From: an uncultured Methanoregula sp.
Lineage (GTDB): Archaea; Halobacteriota; Methanomicrobia; Methanomicrobiales; Methanospirillaceae
DNA length: 64,000 nt
Direction of reading: 5' to 3'
Assembly: GCF_963678795.1 (NCBI RefSeq)
Contig: NZ_OY787452.1
Location: 310,001-374,000, forward strand
Under the pieces are notes generated by a model. That model was given only the letters and a program-made list of their open reading frames with translations, searched no databases and was not told where the DNA came from. Numbering within the stretch: the stretch's first letter is position 1; every line of letters begins with the position of its first letter. Below, piece by piece: positions 8,901-17,621 of this stretch. The translations under genes and the position numbers were made by a program.

Positions 8901-9473
8901 ATGAAATCCAGCAACCATGAAAATGCATTCACCGGTCTCGAGGCAGCGATTGTGCTCATCGCATTCGTTGTCGTTGCGGCGGTGTTCTCGTACGTGGTGC
9001 TCGGCGCCGGTTTCTTCACAACCCAGAAGAGCCAGGAAGTCGTCCACACGGGTGTACAGCAGGCGAGCTCAACTCTTGAAATCGTCGGTAATGTCTATGG
9101 TGTAGGAACTGCAGCAACATCGATTACCATGATCAATTTCTCCGCTGCATTAGCCCCGGGCGGAACTCCGGTTGACTTCGATAAAGTGGTTATAACCTAC
9201 AGCAATTCATCCGTTCTCGAAACCCTCAGCAAGGTTGCAACCAAAGGAGCAACGGTTGGTTCGGGACAATGGGGAATAATTACTGTCCAGAACGAAGTAA
9301 CCAATGATAATGTTCTTGAAAAGGGCGAACAGTTCGACATAACCGCGAAGCCAACCAACGCGATCTTAAAGAACGACCAGTTCCAGCTTGAGATCAAACC
9401 GGCCGTCGGTGCTGCACTCGGGATTTCCCGTACTGCCCCGGCGTCGATCCAGGCAGTGAACATCCTCTACTAA
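8901..9473 (+). CDS. flaB: Archaellin (archaeal flagellin)
   Basis: 190 residues. This is the filament subunit of the archaellum. The N-terminus has a short class III signal peptide (MKSSNHENAFTG) with cleavage by the prepilin peptidase expected after Gly12. The hydrophobic helix LEAAIVLIAFVVVAAVFSYV and the conserved GFFTTQKSQEVV segment follow; the rest is beta-rich. AGGTGAATT lies directly before the ATG at 8901. No other archaellum genes are nearby, so this is an orphan copy relying on machinery encoded elsewhere. A T-run follows the stop. Confidence 0.93.
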   Translation: MKSSNHENAFTGLEAAIVLIAFVVVAAVFSYVVLGAGFFTTQKSQEVVHTGVQQASSTLEIVGNVYGVGTAATSITMINFSAALAPGGTPVDFDKVVITYSNSSVLETLSKVATKGATVGSGQWGIITVQNEVTNDNVLEKGEQFDITAKPTNAILKNDQFQLEIKPAVGAALGISRTAPASIQAVNILY

Positions 9474-9480
9474 TTTTTTT
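9474..9480 (+). terminator. T-run after the archaellin gene
   Basis: Seven T residues immediately follow the TAA stop codon, a typical archaeal terminator for a highly expressed gene. The remaining 150 bp up to pyrK contain no gene I can support. Confidence 0.5.
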
Positions 9481-9638
9481 AACCTGATAAGATTCCTGGT
9501 CAGGTCGTATTCGTTAAATGTAACAAAGATACTACAGGATTTTTTCCTTAAAAGTAATGCATCATCGCATTGCGGGGATGCACAAGCATGCGGGAACATC
9601 AGAAATATGCCGATCCGCAGACAGATTTTTTTATCCAA

Positions 9639-10403
9639 TCACAGGTTCTTTTTCCTGCCGCTCGCATCCCGCATGTAGTGCCCGAACTCACTCTTCTGGA
9701 GAACATCTCCTGAGAAGACCGGGCCGTCCCGGCAGACCCGGATACCGGACGGGTCCATGCAGCACGACCCGCAGACGCCGACGCCGCATTTCATGTAACG
9801 GTGAAGGGAAAATTCCGTTTTATGGCTGAGACCCTTCTCGGTAACTTTTGCGAGAACGGCACGCATCATGATCTCCGGCCCGCAGACCGCAAACCGATCG
9901 TATGCTGCAAGATTCAGGTCGTCCATGAGTGCAGTCACAAAACCGTGATGACCAAGAGACCCGTCATCGGTTGCGATGATAACATCCGTGCACTCATCCA
10001 GCTGATCGAGGAAGAGGAGTTCTGACTCGCTCCGTGCACCGAGAAGCAGTGTCATCACGCAGTCCGCCCGGGCCAGCGGCAGGAGCGGAGCGGCACCTAC
10101 TCCCCCGGCAATTGCGAGCACCTTCTCCCCCTTCGAAAACCCGTTGCCAAACGGCCCCCGGATCCCGATTCGCCTCCCGGGCCCAAGGTTAAACAGGGCA
10201 TTGGTTGCATCGCCCACATTCTGGACCGTGATGCTGTTATCGGAGGACAACGCCATGGGAATCTCATCAACACCCGGCACCCAGACCATTACGAACTGCC
10301 CGGGAGTGAACGGGAATGATCTATCGAAAATAAAAGTCCGGATAAGCGGGGTCTCTTTTTTCACGCGGACGATGGTAACCGGAACGGACAGGGAATCAGA
10401 CAT
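9639..10403 (-). CDS. pyrK: Dihydroorotate dehydrogenase electron transfer subunit
   Basis: 254 residues from the ATG at 10403; a GTG at 10409 is an alternative. It is the FAD and 2Fe-2S subunit that passes electrons from PyrD to NAD in pyrimidine synthesis. The protein has an N-terminal FAD-binding barrel, a nucleotide-binding AIAGGVGAAPLL segment and a C-terminal cluster site CGVGVCGSCCMD...VCRDGP with the expected four cysteines. It overlaps the pyrD stop, which lies inside its first codons, so the pair is co-translated. Confidence 0.93.
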   Translation of the reverse strand: MSDSLSVPVTIVRVKKETPLIRTFIFDRSFPFTPGQFVMVWVPGVDEIPMALSSDNSITVQNVGDATNALFNLGPGRRIGIRGPFGNGFSKGEKVLAIAGGVGAAPLLPLARADCVMTLLLGARSESELLFLDQLDECTDVIIATDDGSLGHHGFVTALMDDLNLAAYDRFAVCGPEIMMRAVLAKVTEKGLSHKTEFSLHRYMKCGVGVCGSCCMDPSGIRVCRDGPVFSGDVLQKSEFGHYMRDASGRKKNL

Positions 10404-11283
10404 GGGCACACCCCATGATCCCCTCAGGTTTTATCCCGTCTTTTGCATAAAGCTCTTTTTTTATGGTATCAAACACGTTGACATCACCGTAGACGGCGCT
10501 GCCGAGCTCAACTGCAGCAGCTCCCGCCATCATCATCTCAATGGCGTTATCTGCAGTGGACACGCCCCCGCAACCGATGATGGGGATTTTTACTGCTTCA
10601 TACAATTCATACACGCACCGCACCGCTATCGGGAAGATTGCCGGCCCCGAGAGACCCCCGTACCCATGCCCGAGCACCGGGCGACCAAGACCGGTCGAGA
10701 TCCGCATTGCTTTTACCGTATTGATGGCAACGAGCGCGCTCGCACCGCCTTTCTCGGCAGCCCTGCCGATTGCCGTGATGTCGGTCACGTTCGGGGTCAG
10801 TTTCACCCACGTGGGGATACCGGTCCTGCTGACCGCACGGGTGCAGGCTTCGACCAGGGCAGGATCGCTCCCTATCGCCGCACCATATCCTTCTGCATGC
10901 GGACAGGAGAGGTTGAGTTCAAATCCGGCAACTTTCCCACAAAACCAGCCGGCCACTTCGGCAAATTCTTCCGGGTTCCCGCCAAAGATGCTGACAATCA
11001 CCGGTTTTTTGGCAAGACCGGCCAGCTCCTCGACAAAATCCTTCGAGGGGTTGGGCAGGCCCATCGCATTCATGAGCCCGTCCTCCAGCACAACGAGACA
11101 GGGGCCTGCATGCCCCTCCTTCGGTACCGGCCCAATCGACTTGGTTACCACGCCACCCGCTCCCAGCAGCAGCATCCGCGAGAGCGATGACCCCGTTGTA
11201 CCCAGGATCCCGGCTGCAAGGATCAGGTGGTTATCAAGCGTTACGCCACCTGCAGTTACCGGGCCTGGCTTTATCTGTACCAT
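10396..11283 (-). CDS. pyrD: Dihydroorotate dehydrogenase, catalytic subunit (class 1B)
   Basis: 295 residues. It oxidises dihydroorotate to orotate using FMN and transfers electrons to PyrK. The FMN barrel is complete: the N-terminal AAGILGTTG, the catalytic NLSCPH loop with the class 1B Cys, VKLTPNVTD, and the phosphate-binding GCGGVSTADNA. The start faces mdh across a 52 bp divergent promoter. It is followed directly by pyrK. Confidence 0.95.
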   Translation of the reverse strand: MVQIKPGPVTAGGVTLDNHLILAAGILGTTGSSLSRMLLLGAGGVVTKSIGPVPKEGHAGPCLVVLEDGLMNAMGLPNPSKDFVEELAGLAKKPVIVSIFGGNPEEFAEVAGWFCGKVAGFELNLSCPHAEGYGAAIGSDPALVEACTRAVSRTGIPTWVKLTPNVTDITAIGRAAEKGGASALVAINTVKAMRISTGLGRPVLGHGYGGLSGPAIFPIAVRCVYELYEAVKIPIIGCGGVSTADNAIEMMMAGAAAVELGSAVYGDVNVFDTIKKELYAKDGIKPEGIMGCAHV

Positions 11284-11298
11284 TCATCAGGAAATGGT

Positions 11299-11317
11299 TG
11301 CTAATTTATTATTAGCA
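11299..11317. promoter_or_regulatory. Palindrome in the pyrD/mdh divergent promoter
   Basis: TGCTAATTTATTATTAGCA has 7-bp arms separated by 5 bp. It occupies the centre of the only 52 bp between the two divergent start codons and also carries the only TATA-like sequence, readable on both strands. Confidence 0.5.
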
Positions 11318-11335
11318 TACCCATACTGTAACCAG

Positions 11336-12202
11336 ATGGCGCGTCTTGCAGTAGTGGGTGTGGGCAGAATTGGCGGCGAGGTTGCGTACTTATCAGCATC
11401 GCTCGGGATTGCAGATGAACTGGTGCTCTACGACAGTGCCAGCAACCTTCTCCGCGCCCAGGTGCTCGATATCGAGCATACCGGTCTTGACATGACCATC
11501 AGCACGGACAAAAACGATGTGAAGCAGGCGGATATCTGTATCTTTTCCGCAGGCCTTCCCCGCAACCCTGCGGTCAGGACCCGGGCTGATCTCCTCGATG
11601 CCAATCTTCCTGCAGTCAAAGAATGCACTGCGCTTCTTAAGGGATTTGAGGGAATACTTATCACCGTTACAAACCCCATGGACATCAATAATTTTTATCT
11701 CTGCAAAAAAACCGGCATCTCCCGGGAGCGCTGCATCGGGTTTGGCGGCCAGCTCGACAGCGCCCGGTTCGGCATCGCGCTCCGGAACCATAACATCCGC
11801 GGGTTCCCGTTCGTTCTCGGGGAGCACGGCGAGCACCAGGTCCCGGTCTTCTCCCGTCTCGATGATCCGGTTGACGAGAGGCAGCGTGACGATATCCTCA
11901 CCTCGCTCCGCGGTGCGAGCATGGAAGTTATCAAAGGCAAGGGAGGGACGGTATTCGGCCCTGCCCTCCACCTTGCTCACCTTGTCCGCATGGTCCTCTC
12001 GGATAAACGGGATCTGGCGATCTGCTCGGCAGTACTGGAAGGCGAATATGGTATTACCGGCTGTTCTCTCGGGGTTCCTGCCCGGATCGGGCGGGACGGG
12101 ATACACGCGATTGAAGAGTGGTCCCTGGATCCATGGGAGCAGGCCCATATGAATGACGCCGGAACCTTCGCACGGGAGCTCTCGAAAAGAGCGGTGTCCT
12201 GA
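11336..12202 (+). CDS. mdh: Malate dehydrogenase (LDH/MDH family)
   Basis: 288 residues. It interconverts malate and oxaloacetate with NAD(P). An N-terminal Rossmann motif VVGVGRIGGEVA is followed by an acidic residue at the end of strand 2 (VLYDSAS). The substrate loop LPRNPAVRTR carries the arginine that distinguishes malate from lactate enzymes. TNPMDI and the catalytic histidine in LGEHGEHQVP are present. The frame is open much further upstream, antisense to pyrD, but the ATG at 11336 starts right at the Rossmann strand and follows the divergent promoter. polB starts two bases after its stop. Confidence 0.92.
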   Translation: MARLAVVGVGRIGGEVAYLSASLGIADELVLYDSASNLLRAQVLDIEHTGLDMTISTDKNDVKQADICIFSAGLPRNPAVRTRADLLDANLPAVKECTALLKGFEGILITVTNPMDINNFYLCKKTGISRERCIGFGGQLDSARFGIALRNHNIRGFPFVLGEHGEHQVPVFSRLDDPVDERQRDDILTSLRGASMEVIKGKGGTVFGPALHLAHLVRMVLSDKRDLAICSAVLEGEYGITGCSLGVPARIGRDGIHAIEEWSLDPWEQAHMNDAGTFARELSKRAVS

Positions 12203-12203
12203 T

Positions 12204-14672
12204 ATGGGGTCGCAGGCCCGAAGTGCGGATACAGCGATGAATGTTCCCCGGACGCTCGATTCGTTTGGCGGCCTTAAGATTGCCATCAACCAGGTGGAGT
12301 ACAGCAATTCACCGGACGGCCCGGTAATCCATGTATTCGGGAGGGACACGGGCAGAAAAGCGGTCCGGGTAGACGTGACCGGCTTCAAACCCTATTTCTA
12401 TATTCCCCAGGACCAGGTAACATCGACGTCACTTCCCCCGCAGGCAAGCCTGGAGATCGGAACCGCGTACCGCTCTATAAGGGGAGAGAGCCTGCGGCGG
12501 GTCTATACCCAGCGGCCGGGCGATGTCCGGGATGTGCGGGAGCGCTTCCGGCACTTCGAGGCAGATATCCCGTTTGCAACCCGGTTCATGATCGATACCG
12601 GCCTGACCGGGGGCATGTCTGCACCCGGTACGACCGCGGACTACCACGAAACAGCGCCAGCCGGGGTTGATACGCCGGCCCGGACATGTATCATCGATAT
12701 CGAATGCGAGGATGAGCGGGGATTTCCCGACCCGCAGCGGGATGCGATCATCTGCATCACCTGCTTTGATTCCTTCGACAGCGATTACGTGACGTTCCTG
12801 TTCGCAAAAGGCGGCACACCTGCCGAGATCACGTCAAAAGAGAAGGAGGGCGGCCTCAAAAACGGGTGTTTCCTGAAAGGAACGCACACGATCTGCACCT
12901 ATGACGACGAGGTATCGATGCTCCGGGCGTTCGCCGGGTATATCGTTGCCCGCGACCCGGACGTCCTCTCCGGCTGGAACTTTGTCGATTTCGATATGCC
13001 CTATATTACCGGCCGCATGGAGAAACTTGGCCTGCGACCGGACACGCTTGCCCGGATCCCGGGACAGACCGAGCGCAATGCCCTGCGGGGCCGGGCACTC
13101 TTCGATCTCCTGACAGCTTACAAGAAGATGCACTCCTCGCTCAAAGAGTCATACCGGCTCGATGCAATAGCAATGGAAGAACTGGGCGAGCAGAAAGTCC
13201 GTTACACCGGCACGATCTCCGATCTCTGGAGAAAGCAGCCGGCCCTGCTGGTCGAGTACAACTTCAAGGACGTGGAACTCTGCGTCGGGATCAACAGGAA
13301 AGACAACATCATCGAGTTCTACCGCGAGATCGCACGGTACGTTGGATGCCCGCTCGATAAGACGCTCAACTCTTCGAGCGTCATCGATATTTTTGTCCTG
13401 AAAAAAGCGTTCGGGAAATACGTTCTTCCCTCGAAGGGATTTGCCAATGCCGAGGAGTTCGAAGGCGCCACCGTTTTCGAGCCGAGCCGGGGGGTACGGG
13501 AGAACGTTGTGGTACTTGATCTCAAATCCCTCTACCCAATGGCGATGATGACGATCAATGCATCGCCCGAGACCAAGGACCCGGAGGGCGAACTCAAGGC
13601 TCCCAACGGGATCCGTTTCAGGAAGCAGCCGGACGGGCTCACGAGGAGTATCATATCTGAACTCTTGAAAGAACGGGATGAGAAGAAGGCTCTCCGGAAC
13701 ACCTTTGCATTCGGTTCCCCGCAGTACGTGATGTATGACATGCAGCAGAATGTGCTCAAGGTGATCATGAACACCTACTACGGGGTCTCGGGCTATGTCA
13801 GGTTCCGACTCTTCGACCGGGAGATAGGCGCTGCTGTCACCTCGGTCGGCCGGGCAATCATCGAACATACCCGCCGTGTTATTGAAGCGCAGGGGTACAA
13901 AGTCATTTACGGGGACACGGATTCGTGCATGATCCAGCTTCCCCCGTCCGATCAGGAAACAACGATTGCAACAGCACGCGCAATTGAAAAGAAACTGAAC
14001 GAGAGTTACCAGGATTTTGCCCGGACCGAGCTGAACGCAGATGTCCATTTCTTCTCGATCAAGTTCGAGAAGATCTATGCCCGGTTCTTCCAGGCCGGTA
14101 AAAAGAAGCGCTACGCGGGATCCCTTGTGTGGAAAGAGGGAAAAGAAGTAAACGAAACCGATATTGTTGGCTTTGAGATCAAGAGAAGCGATACCCCGCA
14201 GATCACAAAACTGGTCCAGATGCGGGTGATGGAGATGATCCTTGCCGGGGAAGATTATGCGGTTATCAAAACATTCCTTTCCGACGTTATCAGAAAATAC
14301 CGGGCCGCAAAATATACGCTCGACGAGATTGGCATCCCCGGGGGCATCGGGAAATCGCTTGACGATTACGATAACGACGATGCGCAGGTCCGGGGGGCAA
14401 AATATGCCAACGAACACCTCCACACGGAATTTGGCAAAGGCAGCAAACCCAAGCGGATTTACATCAAGACCGTGATGTCGAAATATCCCAAAACGGACGT
14501 CATCTGCTTCGAGTACGCCGACCAGGTGCCAAAAGAGTTTGTTGTCGACTGGGAGCTGATGCTTGAGAAGACCATCAAACAGCCCATTTCAAGGATCATC
14601 GAGTCGCTGGGCTGGAACTGGGACGATCTCGATCCCTCAAGGACCACCCTTGCACAGTGGGGACTTGGGTAA
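12204..14672 (+). CDS. polB: Archaeal family B DNA polymerase
   Basis: 822 residues. It is a replicative or repair polymerase with proofreading. Exonuclease motifs are visible: ExoI IIDIECED, ExoII LSGWNFVDFDMPYI and ExoIII SYRLDAIAMEEL. Polymerase motif A is LDLKSLYPMAMMT, motif B LKVIMNTYYG and motif C VIYGDTDSCM. The segment after motif A is YPMAMM where many members have YPSII, a modest deviation. The ATG at 12204 lies just after the mdh stop; an ATG at 12237 is an alternative start. Co-transcription with mdh is likely. Confidence 0.95.
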   Translation: MGSQARSADTAMNVPRTLDSFGGLKIAINQVEYSNSPDGPVIHVFGRDTGRKAVRVDVTGFKPYFYIPQDQVTSTSLPPQASLEIGTAYRSIRGESLRRVYTQRPGDVRDVRERFRHFEADIPFATRFMIDTGLTGGMSAPGTTADYHETAPAGVDTPARTCIIDIECEDERGFPDPQRDAIICITCFDSFDSDYVTFLFAKGGTPAEITSKEKEGGLKNGCFLKGTHTICTYDDEVSMLRAFAGYIVARDPDVLSGWNFVDFDMPYITGRMEKLGLRPDTLARIPGQTERNALRGRALFDLLTAYKKMHSSLKESYRLDAIAMEELGEQKVRYTGTISDLWRKQPALLVEYNFKDVELCVGINRKDNIIEFYREIARYVGCPLDKTLNSSSVIDIFVLKKAFGKYVLPSKGFANAEEFEGATVFEPSRGVRENVVVLDLKSLYPMAMMTINASPETKDPEGELKAPNGIRFRKQPDGLTRSIISELLKERDEKKALRNTFAFGSPQYVMYDMQQNVLKVIMNTYYGVSGYVRFRLFDREIGAAVTSVGRAIIEHTRRVIEAQGYKVIYGDTDSCMIQLPPSDQETTIATARAIEKKLNESYQDFARTELNADVHFFSIKFEKIYARFFQAGKKKRYAGSLVWKEGKEVNETDIVGFEIKRSDTPQITKLVQMRVMEMILAGEDYAVIKTFLSDVIRKYRAAKYTLDEIGIPGGIGKSLDDYDNDDAQVRGAKYANEHLHTEFGKGSKPKRIYIKTVMSKYPKTDVICFEYADQVPKEFVVDWELMLEKTIKQPISRIIESLGWNWDDLDPSRTTLAQWGLG

Positions 14673-14702
14673 TAGATCTGTTTTTAAATAACACACAATT
14701 AA

Positions 14703-15059
14703 TTGAAGATAATTCAAAAAATAGTGAATTATTACATTAAAAATATATTGTCGGAAGAATCATTTACTTTTATGAGCCAAGATATTGAAATTGATGTAAT
14801 TGACCGGTCAATTCCGTACTCGTCAATAGTAATCATCGTTGTTGGAATTATTATCCTTCTTAGCGGGGCATTCTTTGTTTATGTTCCACCTACCCAACCG
14901 CTATCCGCTGGACTTGGTGTTTTTGCTTTAGGTTTAGCACTAATATCATTCGGTCTCACTCAAAGGAACTCGTATAACAATCGACTTACCACGTATGAGA
15001 ATAACAAAAGATTAATTCGAATTGAAGAAAAATTGGACGAACTAGGAAAAAAACCGTAA
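14703..15059 (+). CDS. Small AT-rich two-helix membrane protein
   Basis: 118 residues from a TTG at 14703, or 95 residues from the ATG at 14772, which is the more conventional start. Two hydrophobic helices (about residues 39-60 and 67-85 of the long form) are followed by a charged C-terminal helix (ENNKRLIRIEEKLDELGKK). The gene is much richer in A and T than its neighbours and sits in a gene-poor interval, which points to recent acquisition. No function is recognised. Confidence 0.5.
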   Translation: MKIIQKIVNYYIKNILSEESFTFMSQDIEIDVIDRSIPYSSIVIIVVGIIILLSGAFFVYVPPTQPLSAGLGVFALGLALISFGLTQRNSYNNRLTTYENNKRLIRIEEKLDELGKKP

Positions 15060-15624
15060 ACCTAAAACGCCTTCACATTTTCGCTAGATGGATTCGAGTG
15101 CTCAAATGTTATTCCCTCCTTTACCCACGTCGTAGTGTATTCGCGAGTTCGCTTTTGTGAGTTGTAGGGGGTGAACCCCCTTTTTTCAGAAGATCCGGTA
15201 ATCCGGGTCCGTATCAGGCCCCGTTTATCCTTTTTTGCTTGATCGTGACCGGAGAGTTTCGGCCCTTTATAAGGGTAGTTTCCCGGAAAATCGTGCCATC
15301 GTCCCGGTTTGGCGGACCATGGGTTTTGCGCTGAGAATAACCGGAGAGTACATAATTGTTACAGCAGCGATGGAGGTCAAAGTACCTAGTTCTGGATATG
15401 AAGGGAAAAGGGCCAAAAAACAGGGTATGGGGGATCTATCGATTTATGCACCAGCTAGGACAGGTTCATGCAATGTGTTTGAATGGGGTTTTCTACAGAG
15501 CAATTATTTCTGTTTGCGAGGATTTTTCGCCGCGGGGGCGCCCCGTCGGGGGCGGCGGCATCCATCACAAACGGGGGGCATGGGGGGCTCTCCCTCCATC
15601 ATCATATCATAAAAGAAAGAATCT
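15060..15624. other. Gene-poor interval between the small membrane gene and uvrB
   Basis: This 565 bp stretch has no convincing gene. It contains a hairpin terminator at 15167-15186 and, at about 15528-15600, a very G/C-skewed segment with GCGCCCCG-TC-GGGGGC type self-complementarity and two runs of six G. Open frames inside it have no ribosome binding site and unnatural composition. Confidence 0.6.
15167..15186 (+). terminator. Hairpin terminator GGGGGT/ACCCCC plus T6
   Basis: GGGGGT-GA-ACCCCC is a perfect 6-bp stem, followed at once by TTTTTT and located about 110 bp after the small membrane gene. It is the best formed intrinsic-type terminator in the window. Confidence 0.6.
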
Positions 15625-17559
15625 TCACTTCCCGCTCAGTCTCGCATGCAACTGCTTGATCTGCTCCCGGACCGCAATAGCCCTCTCGAAATCGAGCCGC
15701 TCGGCAGCATCCCTCATCTCTTTTTCCAGCTCAATGACCACGTTGGGAATCTCGTTCTTCGGTATATGCTTCGTGTCGGTGATCTCGACTTCTTTTTCCT
15801 TGACGGGTTTTATGATGGTCTGCGGGATGATATTGTGCTTCTTGTTGAACGCAACCTGAAGGGTGCGCCGCCGCTTTGTCTCGGCAATGGCCCGCTTCAT
15901 CGAGTCGGTCATCGCATCGGCATACAGAACCACTTTCGAATTCACGTTCCGTGCCGCCCGACCGATGATCTGGATGAGACTCTTCGCATCCCGGAGAAAG
16001 CCTTCCTTGTCTGCATCGAGTATTGCGATGTACCCGACTTCGGGAATATCGAGCCCTTCCCGCAGCAGGTTGATTCCGACAAGAACATCGAATTTTCCAA
16101 GCCGGAGCTCGCGGATGATCTCGCTCCTCTCAAGCGTCTGGATCTCGGAATGGAGATACCGGGTTTTTATTCCCCGGTCCGCGAGGAATTCTGACAGTTC
16201 CTCGGCGAGTTTCTTGGTGAGCGTGGTGATAAGAACGCGATCGCCCCTCGCAATCGTTGCCTGCACTTCACGGATAACATCGTCCGTCTGCCCAACGATA
16301 GGCCGTACTTCTACCTCCGGATCAACCAGGCCCGTTGGGCGGATGATCTGTTCAACGGCTTTTCCGGATTTTTTCAGCTCGTACTCCCCGGGGGTTGCCG
16401 AGACAAAAACAACGGAATTCATGTACTGCTCGAACTCGTGGAATTTCAGGGGCCGGTTATCGTAGGCACTCGGGAGCCTGAAACCATAGTCAATCAGGGA
16501 TTTCTTCCGTGACCGGTCGCCATTGTACATGCCGTGGAGCTGGGGTATCATCTGGTGGCTCTCATCGATGATCATCAGGAAATCCTCAGGGAAATAGTCG
16601 AGCAGGCAGTACGGTTTCTCGCCCTCTCTCCGGCCGTCGAAATGCCGGGAATAATTCTCAATGCCCTTGCAGGAACCGGTCTCCTGGATCATCTCGAGGT
16701 CATACCGCGTTCTCTGTTCGAGCCGGTGCTCCTCGATCATCCCGAGCGTGGGTAAAACCTCCGCGAGTTCCTGACGGATCGAGGCGACGGCAGCAGCACG
16801 GGCACTTTCCGGGGTGACGAAGTGCCGGGCGGGATAGACGTAGAAATATTTCAGCTGCTCTTTCCGGTTGCCGGTGTTCTTGTCCACCTCGCTTATCCGT
16901 TCGATCTCGTCACCGAACATCTCGATCCGTATGATATCGTTGAAGTACCCGGGGATGATATCGATGGTATCGCCCTTTACCCGGAAACGGCCCGGCATCA
17001 GCTCAAGATCGTTTCTTTCGAACAGGATGTCGAGAAGCCGGCTCATGATCTCATGCCGGGAGATCTTCTGGCCGATCGAAAGCTCGAAACCCATGTTCCG
17101 GAAGTTCTCCGGGTTACCAAGACCGTAGATGCAGGATACTGAAGCGACTACAATAACGTCGCGGCGGGTCGAGAGCGAAGCGGTTGAGGAGAGCCGGAGC
17201 ATCTCGATCTTGGGATTGATGGCCGAGTCTTTCTCGATGTACTGGTCTTTTGCCGGGATATAGGATTCAGGCTGGTAGTAATCATAGTAGGAGACAAAGT
17301 ACTCGACGCGGTTGTTCGGGAAAAAATCGCAGAATTCAGAATAGAGCTGGGCGGCGAGCGTTTTGTTATGCGCAAGAACAAGGGTCGGCCTGTTCACTGC
17401 CGCGATCACGTTGGCCATCGTGAACGTTTTGCCGGAGCCGGTCACCCCGAGAAGAGTCTGGTACTGCTTCTCCTCTTCAAGCCCTCTCACCAGCTCCCTG
17501 AGGGCTTCCGGCTGGGAGCCGGCCGGTGCAAAACTGGAGACGAGCTGAAAATCCGTCAC
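15625..17559 (-). CDS. uvrB: Excinuclease ABC subunit B
   Basis: 644 residues. It is the damage-verifying helicase-like subunit of nucleotide excision repair. Walker A GVTGSGKT and the beta-hairpin YYDYYQPESYIP are near the N-terminus, IIDESHQM follows, then helicase motifs V and VI (LREGLDIPEVG, QIIGRAARN) and a C-terminal UVR motif (about 610-642) for UvrA/UvrC contact. The length is normal. In archaea uvrABC is of bacterial origin. Its presence beside an XPD-type helicase in the same window means both systems coexist. Confidence 0.96.
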   Translation of the reverse strand: MTDFQLVSSFAPAGSQPEALRELVRGLEEEKQYQTLLGVTGSGKTFTMANVIAAVNRPTLVLAHNKTLAAQLYSEFCDFFPNNRVEYFVSYYDYYQPESYIPAKDQYIEKDSAINPKIEMLRLSSTASLSTRRDVIVVASVSCIYGLGNPENFRNMGFELSIGQKISRHEIMSRLLDILFERNDLELMPGRFRVKGDTIDIIPGYFNDIIRIEMFGDEIERISEVDKNTGNRKEQLKYFYVYPARHFVTPESARAAAVASIRQELAEVLPTLGMIEEHRLEQRTRYDLEMIQETGSCKGIENYSRHFDGRREGEKPYCLLDYFPEDFLMIIDESHQMIPQLHGMYNGDRSRKKSLIDYGFRLPSAYDNRPLKFHEFEQYMNSVVFVSATPGEYELKKSGKAVEQIIRPTGLVDPEVEVRPIVGQTDDVIREVQATIARGDRVLITTLTKKLAEELSEFLADRGIKTRYLHSEIQTLERSEIIRELRLGKFDVLVGINLLREGLDIPEVGYIAILDADKEGFLRDAKSLIQIIGRAARNVNSKVVLYADAMTDSMKRAIAETKRRRTLQVAFNKKHNIIPQTIIKPVKEKEVEITDTKHIPKNEIPNVVIELEKEMRDAAERLDFERAIAVREQIKQLHARLSGK

Positions 17560-17621
17560 GGTGCTTAGGATCTCGGATTGTGATATTAAAAGGGATCGGG
17601 ATGCGGCAGGAAAATGAATAC

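Noticed and set aside
15235..15859. Two open frames before uvrB
   Set aside because: Both run through the G/C-skewed stretch and one into the antisense of uvrB. Their composition is not protein-like and no ribosome binding site is present.
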